From NCBI RefSeq assembly GCF_002005205.3, contig NZ_CP019701.2, positions 1,550,001-1,614,000 on the forward strand: a stretch of 64,000 nt of DNA. Direction: 5' to 3'. Numbering within the stretch: the stretch's first letter is position 1; the number at the start of each line of letters is the position of its first letter. Made by a program: the position numbers and the translations under genes. Below, one piece after another: positions 37,094 to 46,526 of this stretch. The notes under the pieces are model-generated. The model saw only the letters and a program-made list of their open reading frames with translations, ran no database searches and had not been told where the DNA came from. The DNA is from Rhizobium rhizogenes (lineage in GTDB: Bacteria; Pseudomonadota; Alphaproteobacteria; Rhizobiales; Rhizobiaceae).

Positions 37094-37307
37094 GATGTGA
37101 TCCCGGGATTGGCCCGACGGCGGGCGAAGCGATTCGCCTGACTGTATTCCGGCATTATGGTTTGGCAATGCGCAAAGCGTTATTGCGCTGCGCCAAAAAA
37201 GCGCCCCCCATGGCTTTGCCTCAGGCGCGTGCGATGCTATAGCCGCACCGGATATTTTTCCGACTATTGGCGTCAACAGGCGCCACAGCTTCGAAGGTGA
37301 GGAATTC

Positions 37308-38522
37308 ATGGCAAAGATCAAGGTAGCCAATCCGGTCGTCGATCTCGACGGCGACGAAATGACCCGTATTATCTGGCAGCTCATCAAGGACAAGCTGATC
37401 CTGCCTTACCTCGATCTCGATATCGAATATTACGACCTCTCGGTTGAAAACCGCGATGCCACCAACGACCAGGTCACCGTCGATGCGGCACACGCCATCA
37501 AGAAGCACGGCGTCGGCATCAAGTGCGCCACGATCACGCCGGATGAAGCCCGCGTCGAGGAATTCGGCCTGAAGCAGATGTGGAAGAGCCCGAACGGCAC
37601 GATCCGCAACATTCTGGGCGGCGTCATCTTCCGCGAGCCGATCATCTGCAAGAACGTTCCGCGCCTCGTTCCCGGCTGGACCAAGCCGATCGTCGTCGGC
37701 CGCCACGCTTTCGGCGACCAGTACAAGGCAACCGATTTCAAGTTCCCCGGCAAGGGCAAGCTGACGATCAAGTTCGTCGGTGAAGACGGCCAGGTCATCG
37801 AAAAGGACGTCTTCGACGCTCCGAGCGCCGGCGTGGCACTGGCCATGTACAACCTCGACGAATCCATCCGCGAATTCGCCCGCGCCTCCATGAACTACGG
37901 CCTGATGCGCAAGTGGCCGGTTTACCTCTCCACGAAGAACACCATCCTCAAGGCCTATGACGGCCGCTTCAAGGATATCTTCGAAGAAGTCTACCAGAAC
38001 GAATTCAAGAAGCAGTTCGACGAAATCGGCATCACCTATGAGCACCGCCTGATCGACGACATGGTCGCTTCCGCGCTGAAGTGGTCCGGCGGCTACATCT
38101 GGGCCTGCAAGAACTACGACGGCGACGTGCAGTCCGACACGGTTGCCCAGGGCTTCGGCTCGCTCGGCCTGATGACTTCCGTTCTCCTGTCTCCCGATGG
38201 CCGCACGGTCGAAGCCGAAGCGGCACACGGCACGGTGACGCGCCACTACCGCCAGCACCAGAAGGGTCAGGAAACCTCGACCAACTCGATCGCTTCGATC
38301 TTCGCCTGGACCCGTGGCCTTGCCCACCGCGCCAAGCTGGACGACAATGCCGAGCTGGCAAAGTTCGCGGCAACGCTCGAAACCGTCTGCGTCGACACCG
38401 TCGAAAGCGGCTTCATGACCAAGGATCTGGCGCTCCTCATCGGTCCGGACCAGCCCTGGCTCTCCACCACCGCCTTCCTCGACAAGATCGACGAGAACCT
38501 CAAGAAGGCGATGGCGGCTTAA
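37308..38522 (+). CDS. icd: NADP-dependent isocitrate dehydrogenase
   Basis: This 404-residue enzyme of the citric acid cycle oxidises isocitrate to 2-oxoglutarate with NADP. It is the eukaryote-like homodimeric type found in alphaproteobacteria, shown by [47 protein letters not shown] and [18 protein letters not shown] lies 6 bases ahead of ATG 37308. It ends in a strong terminator whose downstream arm overlaps the end of the convergent tetR gene. A location near recA and alaS is normal for this clade. Confidence 0.97.
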   Translation: MAKIKVANPVVDLDGDEMTRIIWQLIKDKLILPYLDLDIEYYDLSVENRDATNDQVTVDAAHAIKKHGVGIKCATITPDEARVEEFGLKQMWKSPNGTIRNILGGVIFREPIICKNVPRLVPGWTKPIVVGRHAFGDQYKATDFKFPGKGKLTIKFVGEDGQVIEKDVFDAPSAGVALAMYNLDESIREFARASMNYGLMRKWPVYLSTKNTILKAYDGRFKDIFEEVYQNEFKKQFDEIGITYEHRLIDDMVASALKWSGGYIWACKNYDGDVQSDTVAQGFGSLGLMTSVLLSPDGRTVEAEAAHGTVTRHYRQHQKGQETSTNSIASIFAWTRGLAHRAKLDDNAELAKFAATLETVCVDTVESGFMTKDLALLIGPDQPWLSTTAFLDKIDENLKKAMAA

Positions 38523-38541
38523 GCCTCTTCACTCAGCGACA

Positions 38542-39165
38542 TTAAAACCCGGCGTCAGCGCCGGGTTTTTTCTTTGCGCCACAAAGCTGAAACGTCAGCG
38601 CCGCGGCACGGGCCGAGCGCTCCCTCACCTCCTCCTGCGGCGGAAGACCGAGTGCGCCCGTCGCGCGCCTGATCTGCAAATCTCCGACCAGAAGCGACAG
38701 CCAGATTTCGGCCGGCCCTTCCGGCATGTCAGCGCATATGACGCCGCGTTCTTCCAATGCCTGAAAATAGGCCGCGAGTTTCGGCATGACGTGGTCACGG
38801 CCGTTTTCCGCCAGCAACCCTCCAAGCGCTGCATCATCACCGGCCTCCGCCGCCGCCACCCGATTGAGCAACACGGCCCGCTCTCCGAGCAGCATTGCCA
38901 ATAGATCAGCCCCGAAACGGGATAGCTCATTCACCCCATCGGAAGCCTCAGCAGAGGGCAACACCAGTGCCGCAGCATTTTCGGCAACCATCGCCTCGTA
39001 AAGCCCGGCCTTGCCGCCAAACCAGCCGTAAAGCGTTTCCTTCGACGATTTGCTGACCTTTGCCAGCGCCTGCATCGAAAACGCGGCATACCCATCCCGC
39101 GCCAGCATGGTGAAGGCATGTTCGACGATCTCGCGCCGCCGCAACTCCCTGCTCTCACTACGCAT
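38542..39165 (-). CDS. TetR-family repressor
   Basis: This 207-residue protein has an N-terminal helix-turn-helix (residues about 28-50, FSMQALAKVSKSSKETLYGWF) and a C-terminal ligand-binding half. It is divergent from a DUF1772 gene; a 21 bp perfect inverted repeat lies between them and is the probable operator, so it should repress itself and its neighbour. The ATG at 39165 follows GGGAG. The last residues, including GADAGF, are encoded within the icd terminator, so the stop codon overlaps the stem. Confidence 0.9.
   Translation of the reverse strand: MRSESRELRRREIVEHAFTMLARDGYAAFSMQALAKVSKSSKETLYGWFGGKAGLYEAMVAENAAALVLPSAEASDGVNELSRFGADLLAMLLGERAVLLNRVAAAEAGDDAALGGLLAENGRDHVMPKLAAYFQALEERGVICADMPEGPAEIWLSLLVGDLQIRRATGALGLPPQEEVRERSARAAALTFQLCGAKKKPGADAGF
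38544..38571 (+). terminator. Terminator of icd
   Basis: An 11 bp stem (38544-38554 with 38559-38569) and a TCAG loop, followed by T residues. The tetR stop codon lies next to it on the other strand. Confidence 0.92.
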
Positions 39166-39183
39166 GGATGCTCCCTTGACAAA

Positions 39184-39232
39184 ATCCGTACAGGTACGTA
39201 CGGAATTAATATCCGTACGTACCTGTACGGAT
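39184..39232. promoter_or_regulatory. TetR operator: 21 bp perfect inverted repeat
   Basis: Arms at 39184-39204 and 39212-39232 are exact inverses, separated by ATTAATA. Each arm contains CCGTACAGGTACGTACGG, itself made of repeated GTAC, so two or more repressor dimers could bind. It covers the divergent promoter zone between tetR (start 39165) and DUF1772 (start 39250). Confidence 0.85.
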
Positions 39233-39249
39233 ATTAGATGGAGATTTTC

Positions 39250-39786
39250 ATGTCCAGCTCATTTCTGCACGAGATAACCACAAAGCACTTTTCCGCGCTG
39301 GCTTCGGCAAGAGAACCGGCAATTTTTGCATCCCGTATTGCTGCGCCGCTGAGCCTTGGCATCATGGCCGGCTTTTTCTTCGCCTTCAGCAATCCCGTGA
39401 TGATGGCATTCCAGCAGCTGGATGCCGATGTTTTTATTCCGGCGTTTAATGGCATCAATATCAGCGTTCGAAACGGCCTGTTCTTTATCGCCTTCTTTCT
39501 TCCGCTTGCCATGCTTTCAAGTGCCGCACTTGTCGACCGCAGCAACAGGCTGTTGTGGGTGGTAGCTCTCATCATCTACACCGTCGTCGTAATCCAGACC
39601 CGAATGGTCAACGTCCCCATCAACGAGTTCTTCAAGACTGTTTCCACCGAGATACCGCAGGATTGGCAGGAACTGCGCGACCGCTGGGCGCTCTCCAATA
39701 CCATCCGCGCCTTACTCACCACGATCGCCTTTGCTGTCGCGCTTTTTTCCGCAACAAGAAACACGGGGAGACACAAGCCCTCTTGA
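39250..39786 (+). CDS. DUF1772 membrane protein
   Basis: This 178-residue protein has four hydrophobic segments at about residues 28-52, 72-96, 98-116 and 150-170. The conserved NVPINEFF and the arginine/tryptophan pair in RWALSNTIR match the DUF1772 (anthrone-oxygenase-like) family. GGAG six bases ahead supports the ATG at 39250 over one four codons upstream. Its function is unknown; control by the divergent TetR suggests that it responds to a toxic or aromatic compound. A terminator follows. Confidence 0.83.
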   Translation: MSSSFLHEITTKHFSALASAREPAIFASRIAAPLSLGIMAGFFFAFSNPVMMAFQQLDADVFIPAFNGINISVRNGLFFIAFFLPLAMLSSAALVDRSNRLLWVVALIIYTVVVIQTRMVNVPINEFFKTVSTEIPQDWQELRDRWALSNTIRALLTTIAFAVALFSATRNTGRHKPS

Positions 39787-39825
39787 TCTGGGCTGAATCG
39801 GGCAGAAAAAAGTGGAAAAAGCTAA

Positions 39826-39858
39826 AAAACCGGGTCGAAACGCCCGGTTTTCTTTTTT
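39826..39858 (+). terminator. Terminator of the DUF1772 gene
   Basis: AAAACCGGG (39826-39834) pairs with CCCGGTTTT (39843-39851), followed by a long T tract. Confidence 0.88.
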
Positions 39859-39875
39859 TGTTCACAGTATCTTGA

Positions 39876-40067
39876 TTAGACGTTGCACTAGGCGCAGACT
39901 TCGATTCTGCACCGTGCCGTGGCCAGCACAACAATAAGACAAAGCTGAAACAGCATCTACTTACAGATAACTTGCCCGGCGCAGTCAAAACTTACCGCAG
40001 CGTCAGTACGATCTTCAAGGAGCGTGAGAATGATGCCGCGGATTATAAAAACACACCGCGCCAGTGA
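39876..40067 (+). pseudogene. Possible gene remnant of 64 codons
   Basis: This frame has no usable start, is open for 64 codons and ends at the TGA at 40065-40067. The translated end reads KTYRSVSTIFKEREN, with hydrophilic, helix-like composition unlike noncoding frames here. No family was recognised. It fills part of the 338-base gap between the DUF1772 and glutathione transferase genes; the rest holds only the DUF1772 terminator and the promoter region of the transferase. Confidence 0.25.
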
Positions 40068-40124
40068 GGGACCCGCAGGGTTTCCCCATGAGGTTGCGGC
40101 TATTTTGCTTGGGGAGGCAAAACT

Positions 40125-40751
40125 ATGAGTGAGTTGATCTTCTACACCAATCCCATGTCGCGCGGACGCATCGCGCGCTGGATGCTCGAAGAAGTGGGTG
40201 TTCCGTATAAAACGGAAATATTGAGTTTCGAAACCTCGATGAAATCACCCGCTTACCGGCTGATAAACCCGATGGCCAAGGTGCCGGCCATCAAACATGG
40301 CGATACCATCGTCACCGAGGCGGCGGCGATCTGTGCTTATCTGGCCGACGCCTTTCCGGGTGCAAATCTTGCTCCGACGCCGAAGGCGCGTGGACTTTAT
40401 TATCGCTGGATGTTTTTCGCCGCCGGCCCCCTGGAGATGGCGGCCAGCATGAAGGCAATGGGTTTTGAAGTACCGACCGACAAGCTGCGCATGGCAGGCT
40501 GCGGCAGCTATGCGGATGTGATGAACACGCTTGAGCGCGCCGTCAGCGAAAACCGCTTCATCGCCGGCGATCTCTTCACCGCAGCCGATGTTTATGTCGG
40601 TGCCCATATCGGCTGGGGGCTGCATTTCGGCACGATCGAAAAACGCCCGGCCTTCATCGACTACATGGCCCATCTCACCGACCGCCCGGCTTTCAAACGC
40701 GCCGCCCAGCTCGACGAGGAAGCGGCGAAGGATTTGCAGGCGACGGGATAA
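40125..40751 (+). CDS. Glutathione S-transferase
   Basis: This 208-residue cytosolic protein has a thioredoxin-like N-terminal domain (residues 1-80) and an all-helical C-terminal domain. The glutathione site shows FYTNPMSRGR near the start, the cis-proline in KVPAI, and EAAAICAYLAD. Members conjugate or reduce electrophiles and peroxides. It starts at an ATG behind GGGGAGGC (40111-40118). It lies in the accessory block between icd and alaS, away from conserved genes. The substrate is unknown. Confidence 0.92.
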   Translation: MSELIFYTNPMSRGRIARWMLEEVGVPYKTEILSFETSMKSPAYRLINPMAKVPAIKHGDTIVTEAAAICAYLADAFPGANLAPTPKARGLYYRWMFFAAGPLEMAASMKAMGFEVPTDKLRMAGCGSYADVMNTLERAVSENRFIAGDLFTAADVYVGAHIGWGLHFGTIEKRPAFIDYMAHLTDRPAFKRAAQLDEEAAKDLQATG

Positions 40752-40763
40752 TCGGCTCGCCCG

Positions 40764-40797
40764 TTTCCGGACGAACCAAGCATAGCCCGTCCGGAAA
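40764..40797. terminator. Inverted repeat at a convergent junction
   Basis: TTTCCGGACG (40764-40773) and CGTCCGGAAA (40788-40797) form a 10 bp stem between the ends of the transferase and VOC genes. No U-tract follows, so its action as a terminator is uncertain. Confidence 0.4.
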
Positions 40798-40826
40798 TCG
40801 CCCATCGGGTCAATTTTCGCGACGGG

Positions 40827-41210
40827 TCATTCACCGGACTGGCCGAGCGGCTCTCCGACCTCTATCGCATGCCCGTCCGGATCGTAAAAACGAAATACTC
40901 TCTGGCCCCAGGACTGCCGCTCCAGCGGATGGATAAGCTCCACATGCGGCCCGATATTTCGAAAAGCCGCGTCCACATCCGCATGTTCGAAATAAAGCAG
41001 CATGTTGCGTCTGCCATAGGCTTCCTGCGTATCCGGCGAGGTCCGCCAGATCGTTTCCTCAAGCGACCGCCCCTCATGGATTGCAAAGCCGGTTTCAAAG
41101 AGGACGAAGTTCCCGAAATCCTCCAATATCGTCAGCCCAAGCCTGTCACGATAAAACGCCCTGGACCGGTTTATATCGCGCACGAAAGGGATGGGATTTA
41201 CAAAGCGCAT
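40827..41210 (-). CDS. VOC-family (glyoxalase/bleomycin resistance-like) protein
   Basis: This 127-residue protein of the vicinal oxygen chelate superfamily has two beta-alpha-beta-beta-beta halves. The first has VNPIPFVRDINRSRAFYRDR, and the second ends RVFRFYDPDGHAIEVGE with a metal-binding Glu. Such proteins bind metal and act in glyoxalase, dioxygenase or antibiotic-binding reactions. GGGAG precedes the ATG at 41210. A frame 12 codons longer is rejected. It is downstream of alaS on the same strand, after the alaS terminator. Confidence 0.87.
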   Translation of the reverse strand: MRFVNPIPFVRDINRSRAFYRDRLGLTILEDFGNFVLFETGFAIHEGRSLEETIWRTSPDTQEAYGRRNMLLYFEHADVDAAFRNIGPHVELIHPLERQSWGQRVFRFYDPDGHAIEVGEPLGQSGE

Positions 41211-41282
41211 CACATTCTCCCTTTCATGTCCCCGGCGCCCGGCCATCCGCGCCTTTCGTTCTTGCCTTTGAAGGCCAAAACA

Positions 41283-41307
41283 AAAAGGCGGGGTAAAACC
41301 CCGCCTT
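41283..41307 (-). terminator. Terminator of alaS
   Basis: AAGGCGGGG and CCCCGCCTT (41307-41299 with 41293-41285 on the minus strand) form the stem, followed by U residues. Confidence 0.87.
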
Positions 41308-41323
41308 CATGAATTGTTCCGGA

Positions 41324-43987
41324 TCATGCGGCCAGTGCCGCGGCCACCGCTTCGATGGCCTCCTGCGCCCTGGCGCCATCCGGGCCACCGGCCTGCGCCA
41401 TATCCGGGCGACCGCCACCGCCCTTGCCGCCAAGGGCGGCGGAAGCAGTACGGACGATATCGACGGCGCTGAAACGGGCTGTCAGATCTTCGGTTACGGC
41501 TGCGACAGCGCTTGCCTTGCCGTCTTCGGAAACGGCGATCAGCAGCACGACGCCGGAACCGAGATTGGCCTTGGCCTCATCGGCAAGACCCTTCAGGTCC
41601 TTGGCATCGATGCCCGCCAGCGATTTCGCGAGGAAATTGACACCTGCGACCTGCTTGACGTCGCTTGCGCCGGCATCCGATGAACCGCCGCCCATGGCGA
41701 GCTTCCTGCGCGCATCCGCAAGCTCGCGCTCCAACTTCTTGCGCTCGTCGAGCAGACCCTCGACGCGCGACAGAACATCGCCCGGCTGTACCTTCAGCGA
41801 AGACGCCAGCGCCTTCACCCGCTCATCCTGCTCGGCGAGATAGGCAAGCGCGCCCTGCCCGGTCACGGCCTCGAGACGGCGCACACCTGCACCAACGGCG
41901 CTTTCGCCGAGAATGCGGATAAGGCCGATCTGGCCGGTGGCGGCCACATGCGTGCCGCCGCACAGTTCCACGGAATAGGGACGGTTGGCTTTCGCGCCAT
42001 GCAGACCCGTGCCCATCGAGACAACACGAACCTCGTCACCGTATTTTTCGCCGAACAGCGCCATGGCGCCCTCGGCAATGGCGTCATCGACGCTCATCAG
42101 GCGGGTGACAACAGGCGAGTTCTGCAGCACGATCTCGTTTGCCATATCCTCGACGACCTTCAGCTCCTCGGCCGACATCGGCTTCGGATGCGATACGTCG
42201 AAACGCAGGCGCTCGGGCGCAACCAGCGAACCCTTCTGTGCCACATGGGTGCCAAGCACCTCACGCAGCGCCTCATGCAGCAGATGGGTGGCGGAATGGT
42301 TGGCGCGCAGACGCGAGCGACGAGCATGATCGACCGTCAACTGAACGGCATCGCCAACCTTGAGGCCGCCCCTGGATACCGTGCCCAGATGCACGAAGAG
42401 ACCTTCGCCCTTCTTCTGGGTATCGGAAACGGCAAAGGCGCCATTGTCGCCGGAGATCACGCCGGTGTCGCCCATCTGGCCACCGGACTCGCCGTAAAAC
42501 GGCGTCTGGTTGACGACGACCTGCACGGTCTCACCATCGGCAGCACTGTCAACAGCCTTGCCATCCTTGACGATTGCCTGGATGACGCCTTCGGCGGTTT
42601 CGGTGTCGTAACCGAGGAACTCACTCGCGCCGAGCTTCTCCTTCAGCTCGAACCAGACGGTTTCGGTCGCCTTGTCGCCGGAACCGGCCCAGTGCGAACG
42701 GGCTTCCGCCTTCTGGCGCTCCATCGCATCGGTGAAGCCGGAAATATCGACGCCGATTTCGCGGGCGCGCAGCGCATCCTGCGTCAGGTCGAGCGGGAAA
42801 CCATAGGTGTCGTAAAGCTTGAAGGCGGTCTCGCCATCCAGCATGTCGCCCTTGTGCAGGGTCGAGGTGGCGTCGGAGAGCAGCGACAGGCCGCGTTCCA
42901 GCGTCTTGCGGAAACGGGTTTCCTCAAGCTTCAGCGTCTCGGAAATCAGCGCCTCGGCGCGGACCAGTTCCGGATAGGCACGGCCCATCTGCTGCACCAG
43001 CGCCGGCAGCAGCTTGTAGATCAGCGGCTCGCGCGCGCCGAGAAGTTCGGCATGGCGCATGGCGCGGCGCATGATGCGGCGCAGGACATAACCGCGACCT
43101 TCGTTCGACGGCAGAACGCCATCGGCAATCAGGAAGGCGGACGAACGCAGATGATCGGCGATGACGCGGTGGCTGGCACGCTTTTCGCCTTCGGCCGGAA
43201 CGCCGGTCGCTTCCACGGAAGCGGCTATCAGCGCGCGGAACAGGTCCGTATCGTAATTGTCGTGCTTGCCCTGCAGCAGCGCCGAAATGCGCTCGAGACC
43301 CATGCCGGTGTCGATCGACGGACGCGGCAGGTCGATGCGTTCTTCTTTCGTCAGCTGCTCATATTGCATGAAGACGAGGTTCCAGATTTCGATGAAACGG
43401 TCGCCATCCTCTTCCGGGGAACCGGGCGGGCCGCCCCAGATATGATCGCCGTGATCGTAGAAGATTTCCGAACAGGGGCCGCAAGGACCGGTATCGCCCA
43501 TCGCCCAGAAATTGTCGCTGGTCGGAATGCGGATGATGCGGTCGTCGGAGAAACCGGCGATCTTCTTCCAGAGGTTAAAGGCCTCGTCGTCGGTGTGATA
43601 GACCGTGACCAGCAGCCGGTTGCGGTCGATGCCGAATTCCTTGGTGATCAGGTTCCAGGCATGGGTGATCGCCTCTTCCTTGAAATAATCGCCGAAGGAG
43701 AAATTGCCGAGCATTTCGAAGAAGGTGTGGTGACGGGCGGTATAACCGACATTGTCGAGGTCGTTATGCTTGCCGCCGGCACGCACGCATTTCTGCGCCG
43801 AGGCGGCCGTGGAGTAAGGACGGCTTTCAAGACCGGTGAAGACGTTCTTGAACTGCACCATGCCGGCATTGGTGAACATCAGTGTGGGATCGTTGCGCGG
43901 CACCAGCGGGCTGGAGGGCACGATCTCGTGTCCGTTCTTCTTGAAGTAGTCGAGAAAGGTCGACCGAATTTCATTCACACCGCTCAT
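41324..43987 (-). CDS. alaS: Alanyl-tRNA synthetase
   Basis: This 887-residue class II synthetase charges tRNA-Ala. It opens [20 protein letters not shown], shows the class II motif region [20 protein letters not shown], has the editing domain zinc site [11 protein letters not shown] and [13 protein letters not shown], and a C-terminal Ala-rich region. The ATG at 43987 is preferred over an upstream frame to 44026 because it gives the family N-terminus. It lies just downstream of recA, as in other Rhizobiales, and ends in its own terminator. Long frames on the other strand are shadows. Confidence 0.97.
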   Translation of the reverse strand: MSGVNEIRSTFLDYFKKNGHEIVPSSPLVPRNDPTLMFTNAGMVQFKNVFTGLESRPYSTAASAQKCVRAGGKHNDLDNVGYTARHHTFFEMLGNFSFGDYFKEEAITHAWNLITKEFGIDRNRLLVTVYHTDDEAFNLWKKIAGFSDDRIIRIPTSDNFWAMGDTGPCGPCSEIFYDHGDHIWGGPPGSPEEDGDRFIEIWNLVFMQYEQLTKEERIDLPRPSIDTGMGLERISALLQGKHDNYDTDLFRALIAASVEATGVPAEGEKRASHRVIADHLRSSAFLIADGVLPSNEGRGYVLRRIMRRAMRHAELLGAREPLIYKLLPALVQQMGRAYPELVRAEALISETLKLEETRFRKTLERGLSLLSDATSTLHKGDMLDGETAFKLYDTYGFPLDLTQDALRAREIGVDISGFTDAMERQKAEARSHWAGSGDKATETVWFELKEKLGASEFLGYDTETAEGVIQAIVKDGKAVDSAADGETVQVVVNQTPFYGESGGQMGDTGVISGDNGAFAVSDTQKKGEGLFVHLGTVSRGGLKVGDAVQLTVDHARRSRLRANHSATHLLHEALREVLGTHVAQKGSLVAPERLRFDVSHPKPMSAEELKVVEDMANEIVLQNSPVVTRLMSVDDAIAEGAMALFGEKYGDEVRVVSMGTGLHGAKANRPYSVELCGGTHVAATGQIGLIRILGESAVGAGVRRLEAVTGQGALAYLAEQDERVKALASSLKVQPGDVLSRVEGLLDERKKLERELADARRKLAMGGGSSDAGASDVKQVAGVNFLAKSLAGIDAKDLKGLADEAKANLGSGVVLLIAVSEDGKASAVAAVTEDLTARFSAVDIVRTASAALGGKGGGGRPDMAQAGGPDGARAQEAIEAVAAALAA

Positions 43988-44121
43988 GCCCACACACCGC
44001 TCACAGCTGGAGTCCATCATCGCCATCGGAAATGATGGCTATATTGCAAAATCACTGGCTTTTATCGTCCGCATAGTGCCCTGTCCAGCCATGCCGGCCC
44101 GCGGAGACGCATCGGCAAACA

Positions 44122-44153
44122 AAAAGGGCCGTGCGAGGCAAGTCGCAAGGCCC
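44122..44153 (-). terminator. Terminator of recA
   Basis: GGGCC pairs with GGCCC, extended by a near-perfect inner stem (44153-44126), followed by U residues on the minus strand. It lies 70 bases past the recA stop. Confidence 0.8.
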
Positions 44154-44223
44154 ATTTTCATCAACCGTTCCGTCCGGAAATGCAGGCCCGACTTTCAGCA
44201 TCGGGCTCGTTTCAGGGACAGGG

Positions 44224-45309
44224 TCAGCCTTCGTCGCCGTCGCCATCACCGGCTTCCGGGCCGCCATTCTGCAGGAAGCGGTCAGCGATCAGACCGGCAT
44301 TCTGGCGCAGCGCCAGCTCGATCTCATTGGCCGTTTCCGGATTGTCGCGCAGGAAGGTCTTGGCGTTTTCACGCCCCTGCCCCAGACGCTGGCTGTTATA
44401 GGAGAACCAGGCACCGGATTTCTCGACGATACCGGCCTTCACGCCGAGATCGACCAGCTCACCGGTCTTGGAAACGCCTTCGCCATACATGATGTCGAAT
44501 TCCACCTGCTTGAAGGGCGGCGCCATCTTGTTCTTGACGACCTTGACGCGCGTCTGGTTGCCGACCACCTCTTCGCGCTCCTTGACGGAGCCGATACGAC
44601 GGATGTCGAGACGAACGGAGGCATAAAACTTCAGCGCGTTACCACCCGTCGTCGTTTCCGGCGAACCGAACATGACGCCGATCTTCATGCGGATCTGGTT
44701 GATGAAGATCACCATGCACTTCGACTTGGAGATCGACGCGGTCAGCTTGCGCAGCGCCTGGCTCATCAAACGCGCTTGAAGGCCCGGCAGGCTGTCGCCC
44801 ATTTCGCCTTCGATTTCCGCCCGTGGCGTCAGCGCCGCAACGGAGTCGACGACCAGCACGTCAACCGCGCCGGAACGCACCAGCGTATCGGTGATTTCCA
44901 GCGCCTGCTCGCCCGTATCCGGCTGCGAGATCAGAAGGCCCTGCAGATCCACGCCGAGCTTGCGGGCGTAAACCGGATCGAGCGCATGTTCAGCGTCGAC
45001 GAAGGCGCAGATGCCGCCCTTCTTCTGGGCTTCCGCAATGGTCTGCAACGCCAGCGTCGTCTTACCCGAGCTTTCCGGGCCGTAAATTTCAATGATGCGC
45101 CCCTTCGGCAGGCCGCCGATGCCGAGCGCGATATCCAGGCTGAGCGATCCCGTCGAAACGGTCTCCACCTCAACCACGTTTTCATTGGAACCGAGCTTCA
45201 TGATCGATCCCTTGCCGAACGACCGTTCGATCTGGGAGAGCGCCGCTTCCAGTGCCTTGCTTTTATCCACCGATTTATCCTCTACGAGACGCAAAGAATT
45301 TTGTGCCAT
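44224..45309 (-). CDS. recA: Recombinase RecA
   Basis: This 361-residue recombinase has the Walker A GPESSGKT, Walker [11 protein letters not shown], the L2 loop region [18 protein letters not shown] and a short acidic C-terminal tail (GDGDGDEG). It catalyses strand exchange and LexA self-cleavage. AAAGGTGG lies six bases ahead of ATG 45309; a 26-codon upstream extension is not coding. A near-consensus alphaproteobacterial SOS box lies upstream at 45437. It is divergent from psuK, and alaS follows. Confidence 0.98.
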   Translation of the reverse strand: MAQNSLRLVEDKSVDKSKALEAALSQIERSFGKGSIMKLGSNENVVEVETVSTGSLSLDIALGIGGLPKGRIIEIYGPESSGKTTLALQTIAEAQKKGGICAFVDAEHALDPVYARKLGVDLQGLLISQPDTGEQALEITDTLVRSGAVDVLVVDSVAALTPRAEIEGEMGDSLPGLQARLMSQALRKLTASISKSKCMVIFINQIRMKIGVMFGSPETTTGGNALKFYASVRLDIRRIGSVKEREEVVGNQTRVKVVKNKMAPPFKQVEFDIMYGEGVSKTGELVDLGVKAGIVEKSGAWFSYNSQRLGQGRENAKTFLRDNPETANEIELALRQNAGLIADRFLQNGGPEAGDGDGDEG

Positions 45310-45436
45310 CCGAACCACCTTTAGGTTATTGAAGCCGCACAGGCAATGAAGCAGTATGGAAATGGTATGTACTCTATTTGTTCTCATTTCGCAAGGCTAA
45401 GCCAGCATATTGAAAACAAATAGCGATAAGTGGTTT

Positions 45437-45451
45437 GTTCTACTTTTGTTT
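45437..45451. promoter_or_regulatory. Probable SOS (LexA) box of recA
   Basis: GTTC at 45437-45440 and GTTT at 45448-45451 are separated by 7 bases; the alphaproteobacterial LexA box is GTTC-N7-GTTC, so there is one mismatch. A poorer half-site, GTTC at 45380-45383, lies closer to recA. It is 128 bases upstream of the recA start and 105 ahead of psuK. Confidence 0.5.
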
Positions 45452-45555
45452 TTTCCGGTTCCAATCGTGACGGGCGGACCGGCGCAAAAGTGATCGACCC
45501 GCGGTGAGGCCCGAATCGTCCGGCCTTTCCATGCGCGAAAGAGGGAAACGCAAGC

Positions 45556-46497
45556 GTGAAGAAAATACTCGTTCTGGGCGGCGCGCATATCGACCGGCGC
45601 GGCATGATCGAGACCGAGACGGCGCCGGGCGCCAGCAATCCCGGCTCGTGGATGGAAGAGGCCGGCGGCGGCGGTTTCAACGCCGCGCGCAATCTTTCCC
45701 GACTCGGTTTTCATGTCCGCATCATCGCCCCGCGCGGCGGCGACGTGACCGGCGAAGCGGTGGCGGAGGCCGCAAGGCAGGCGGGCGTGGAGGATACGCC
45801 GTTCACCTTCCTCGACCGCCGCACACCGAGCTACACCGCCATTCTGGAACGCGACGGCAATCTGGTCATCGCACTGGCCGATATGGACCTCTACAAGCTT
45901 TTCACCCCCCGCCGCCTGAAGGTGCGTGCCGTGCGCGAGGCGATCACGGCGAGCGATATCCTGCTCTGCGACGCCAATCTGCCCGATGACACGCTGAAGG
46001 CGCTCGGCCTTGTCGCCCGCGCCTGCGAAAAGCCGCTCGCGGCTATCGCCATTTCGCCCGCCAAGGCGGTGAAGCTGAAGGAGGCGCTCGGCGATATCGA
46101 CATTCTCTTCATGAACGAGGCGGAGGCCCGCGCCCTGACCGGCGAGACGGCGGCTGACGTCCGCGAGTGGCCAGGCATTCTGCGCAGGGCCGGGCTTGCC
46201 GGCGGCGTCGTCACCCGTGGCGCCAGCGAAGTGGTGGCCTTCAGCGAGACCGAAACGGCGATCCTCCACCCGCCCCTCATCCATGATGTAAAGGACGTGA
46301 CCGGCGCGGGTGACGCCATGGCTTCCGGTTACCTTGCCGCCATCGCCGAGGGAAAGACGATTGCGGAAGCCTTGAGGCAGGGTGCGGCTGCCGCCGCCAT
46401 CACCGTGCAATCGCCCTTCGCCACCTCCCAGGACCTATCAAAAGACAGTGTCGAATCCATGTTGGGGCTTGTTCCCCAGGCCGAAATGCTGGCATGA
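45556..46497 (+). CDS. psuK: Pseudouridine kinase (PfkB family)
   Basis: This 313-residue protein of the ribokinase/PfkB family has AGGGGFNAARNLSRLG near the N-terminus and the signature DVTGAGDAMASGY with the catalytic Asp and anion hole near the C-terminus. The identification as a pseudouridine kinase rests on the following gene being psuG, 29 bases downstream. It phosphorylates pseudouridine for ring-carbon bond cleavage. The start is a GTG with GAGGGA in front. It is divergent from recA. Confidence 0.86.
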   Translation: MKKILVLGGAHIDRRGMIETETAPGASNPGSWMEEAGGGGFNAARNLSRLGFHVRIIAPRGGDVTGEAVAEAARQAGVEDTPFTFLDRRTPSYTAILERDGNLVIALADMDLYKLFTPRRLKVRAVREAITASDILLCDANLPDDTLKALGLVARACEKPLAAIAISPAKAVKLKEALGDIDILFMNEAEARALTGETAADVREWPGILRRAGLAGGVVTRGASEVVAFSETETAILHPPLIHDVKDVTGAGDAMASGYLAAIAEGKTIAEALRQGAAAAAITVQSPFATSQDLSKDSVESMLGLVPQAEMLA

Positions 46498-46526
46498 ACC
46501 CGCTTGTGTAAATTGGAACAAACGAA

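Noticed and set aside
39890..39915. T-arm-like sequence suggesting a tRNA or tmRNA fragment
   Set aside because: The stem and the loop TTCGATT do not align properly and no acceptor stem or anticodon arm accompanies it.
41948..44035. Plus-strand frame of 695 codons
   Set aside because: It is antisense to alaS, whose motifs are all intact.
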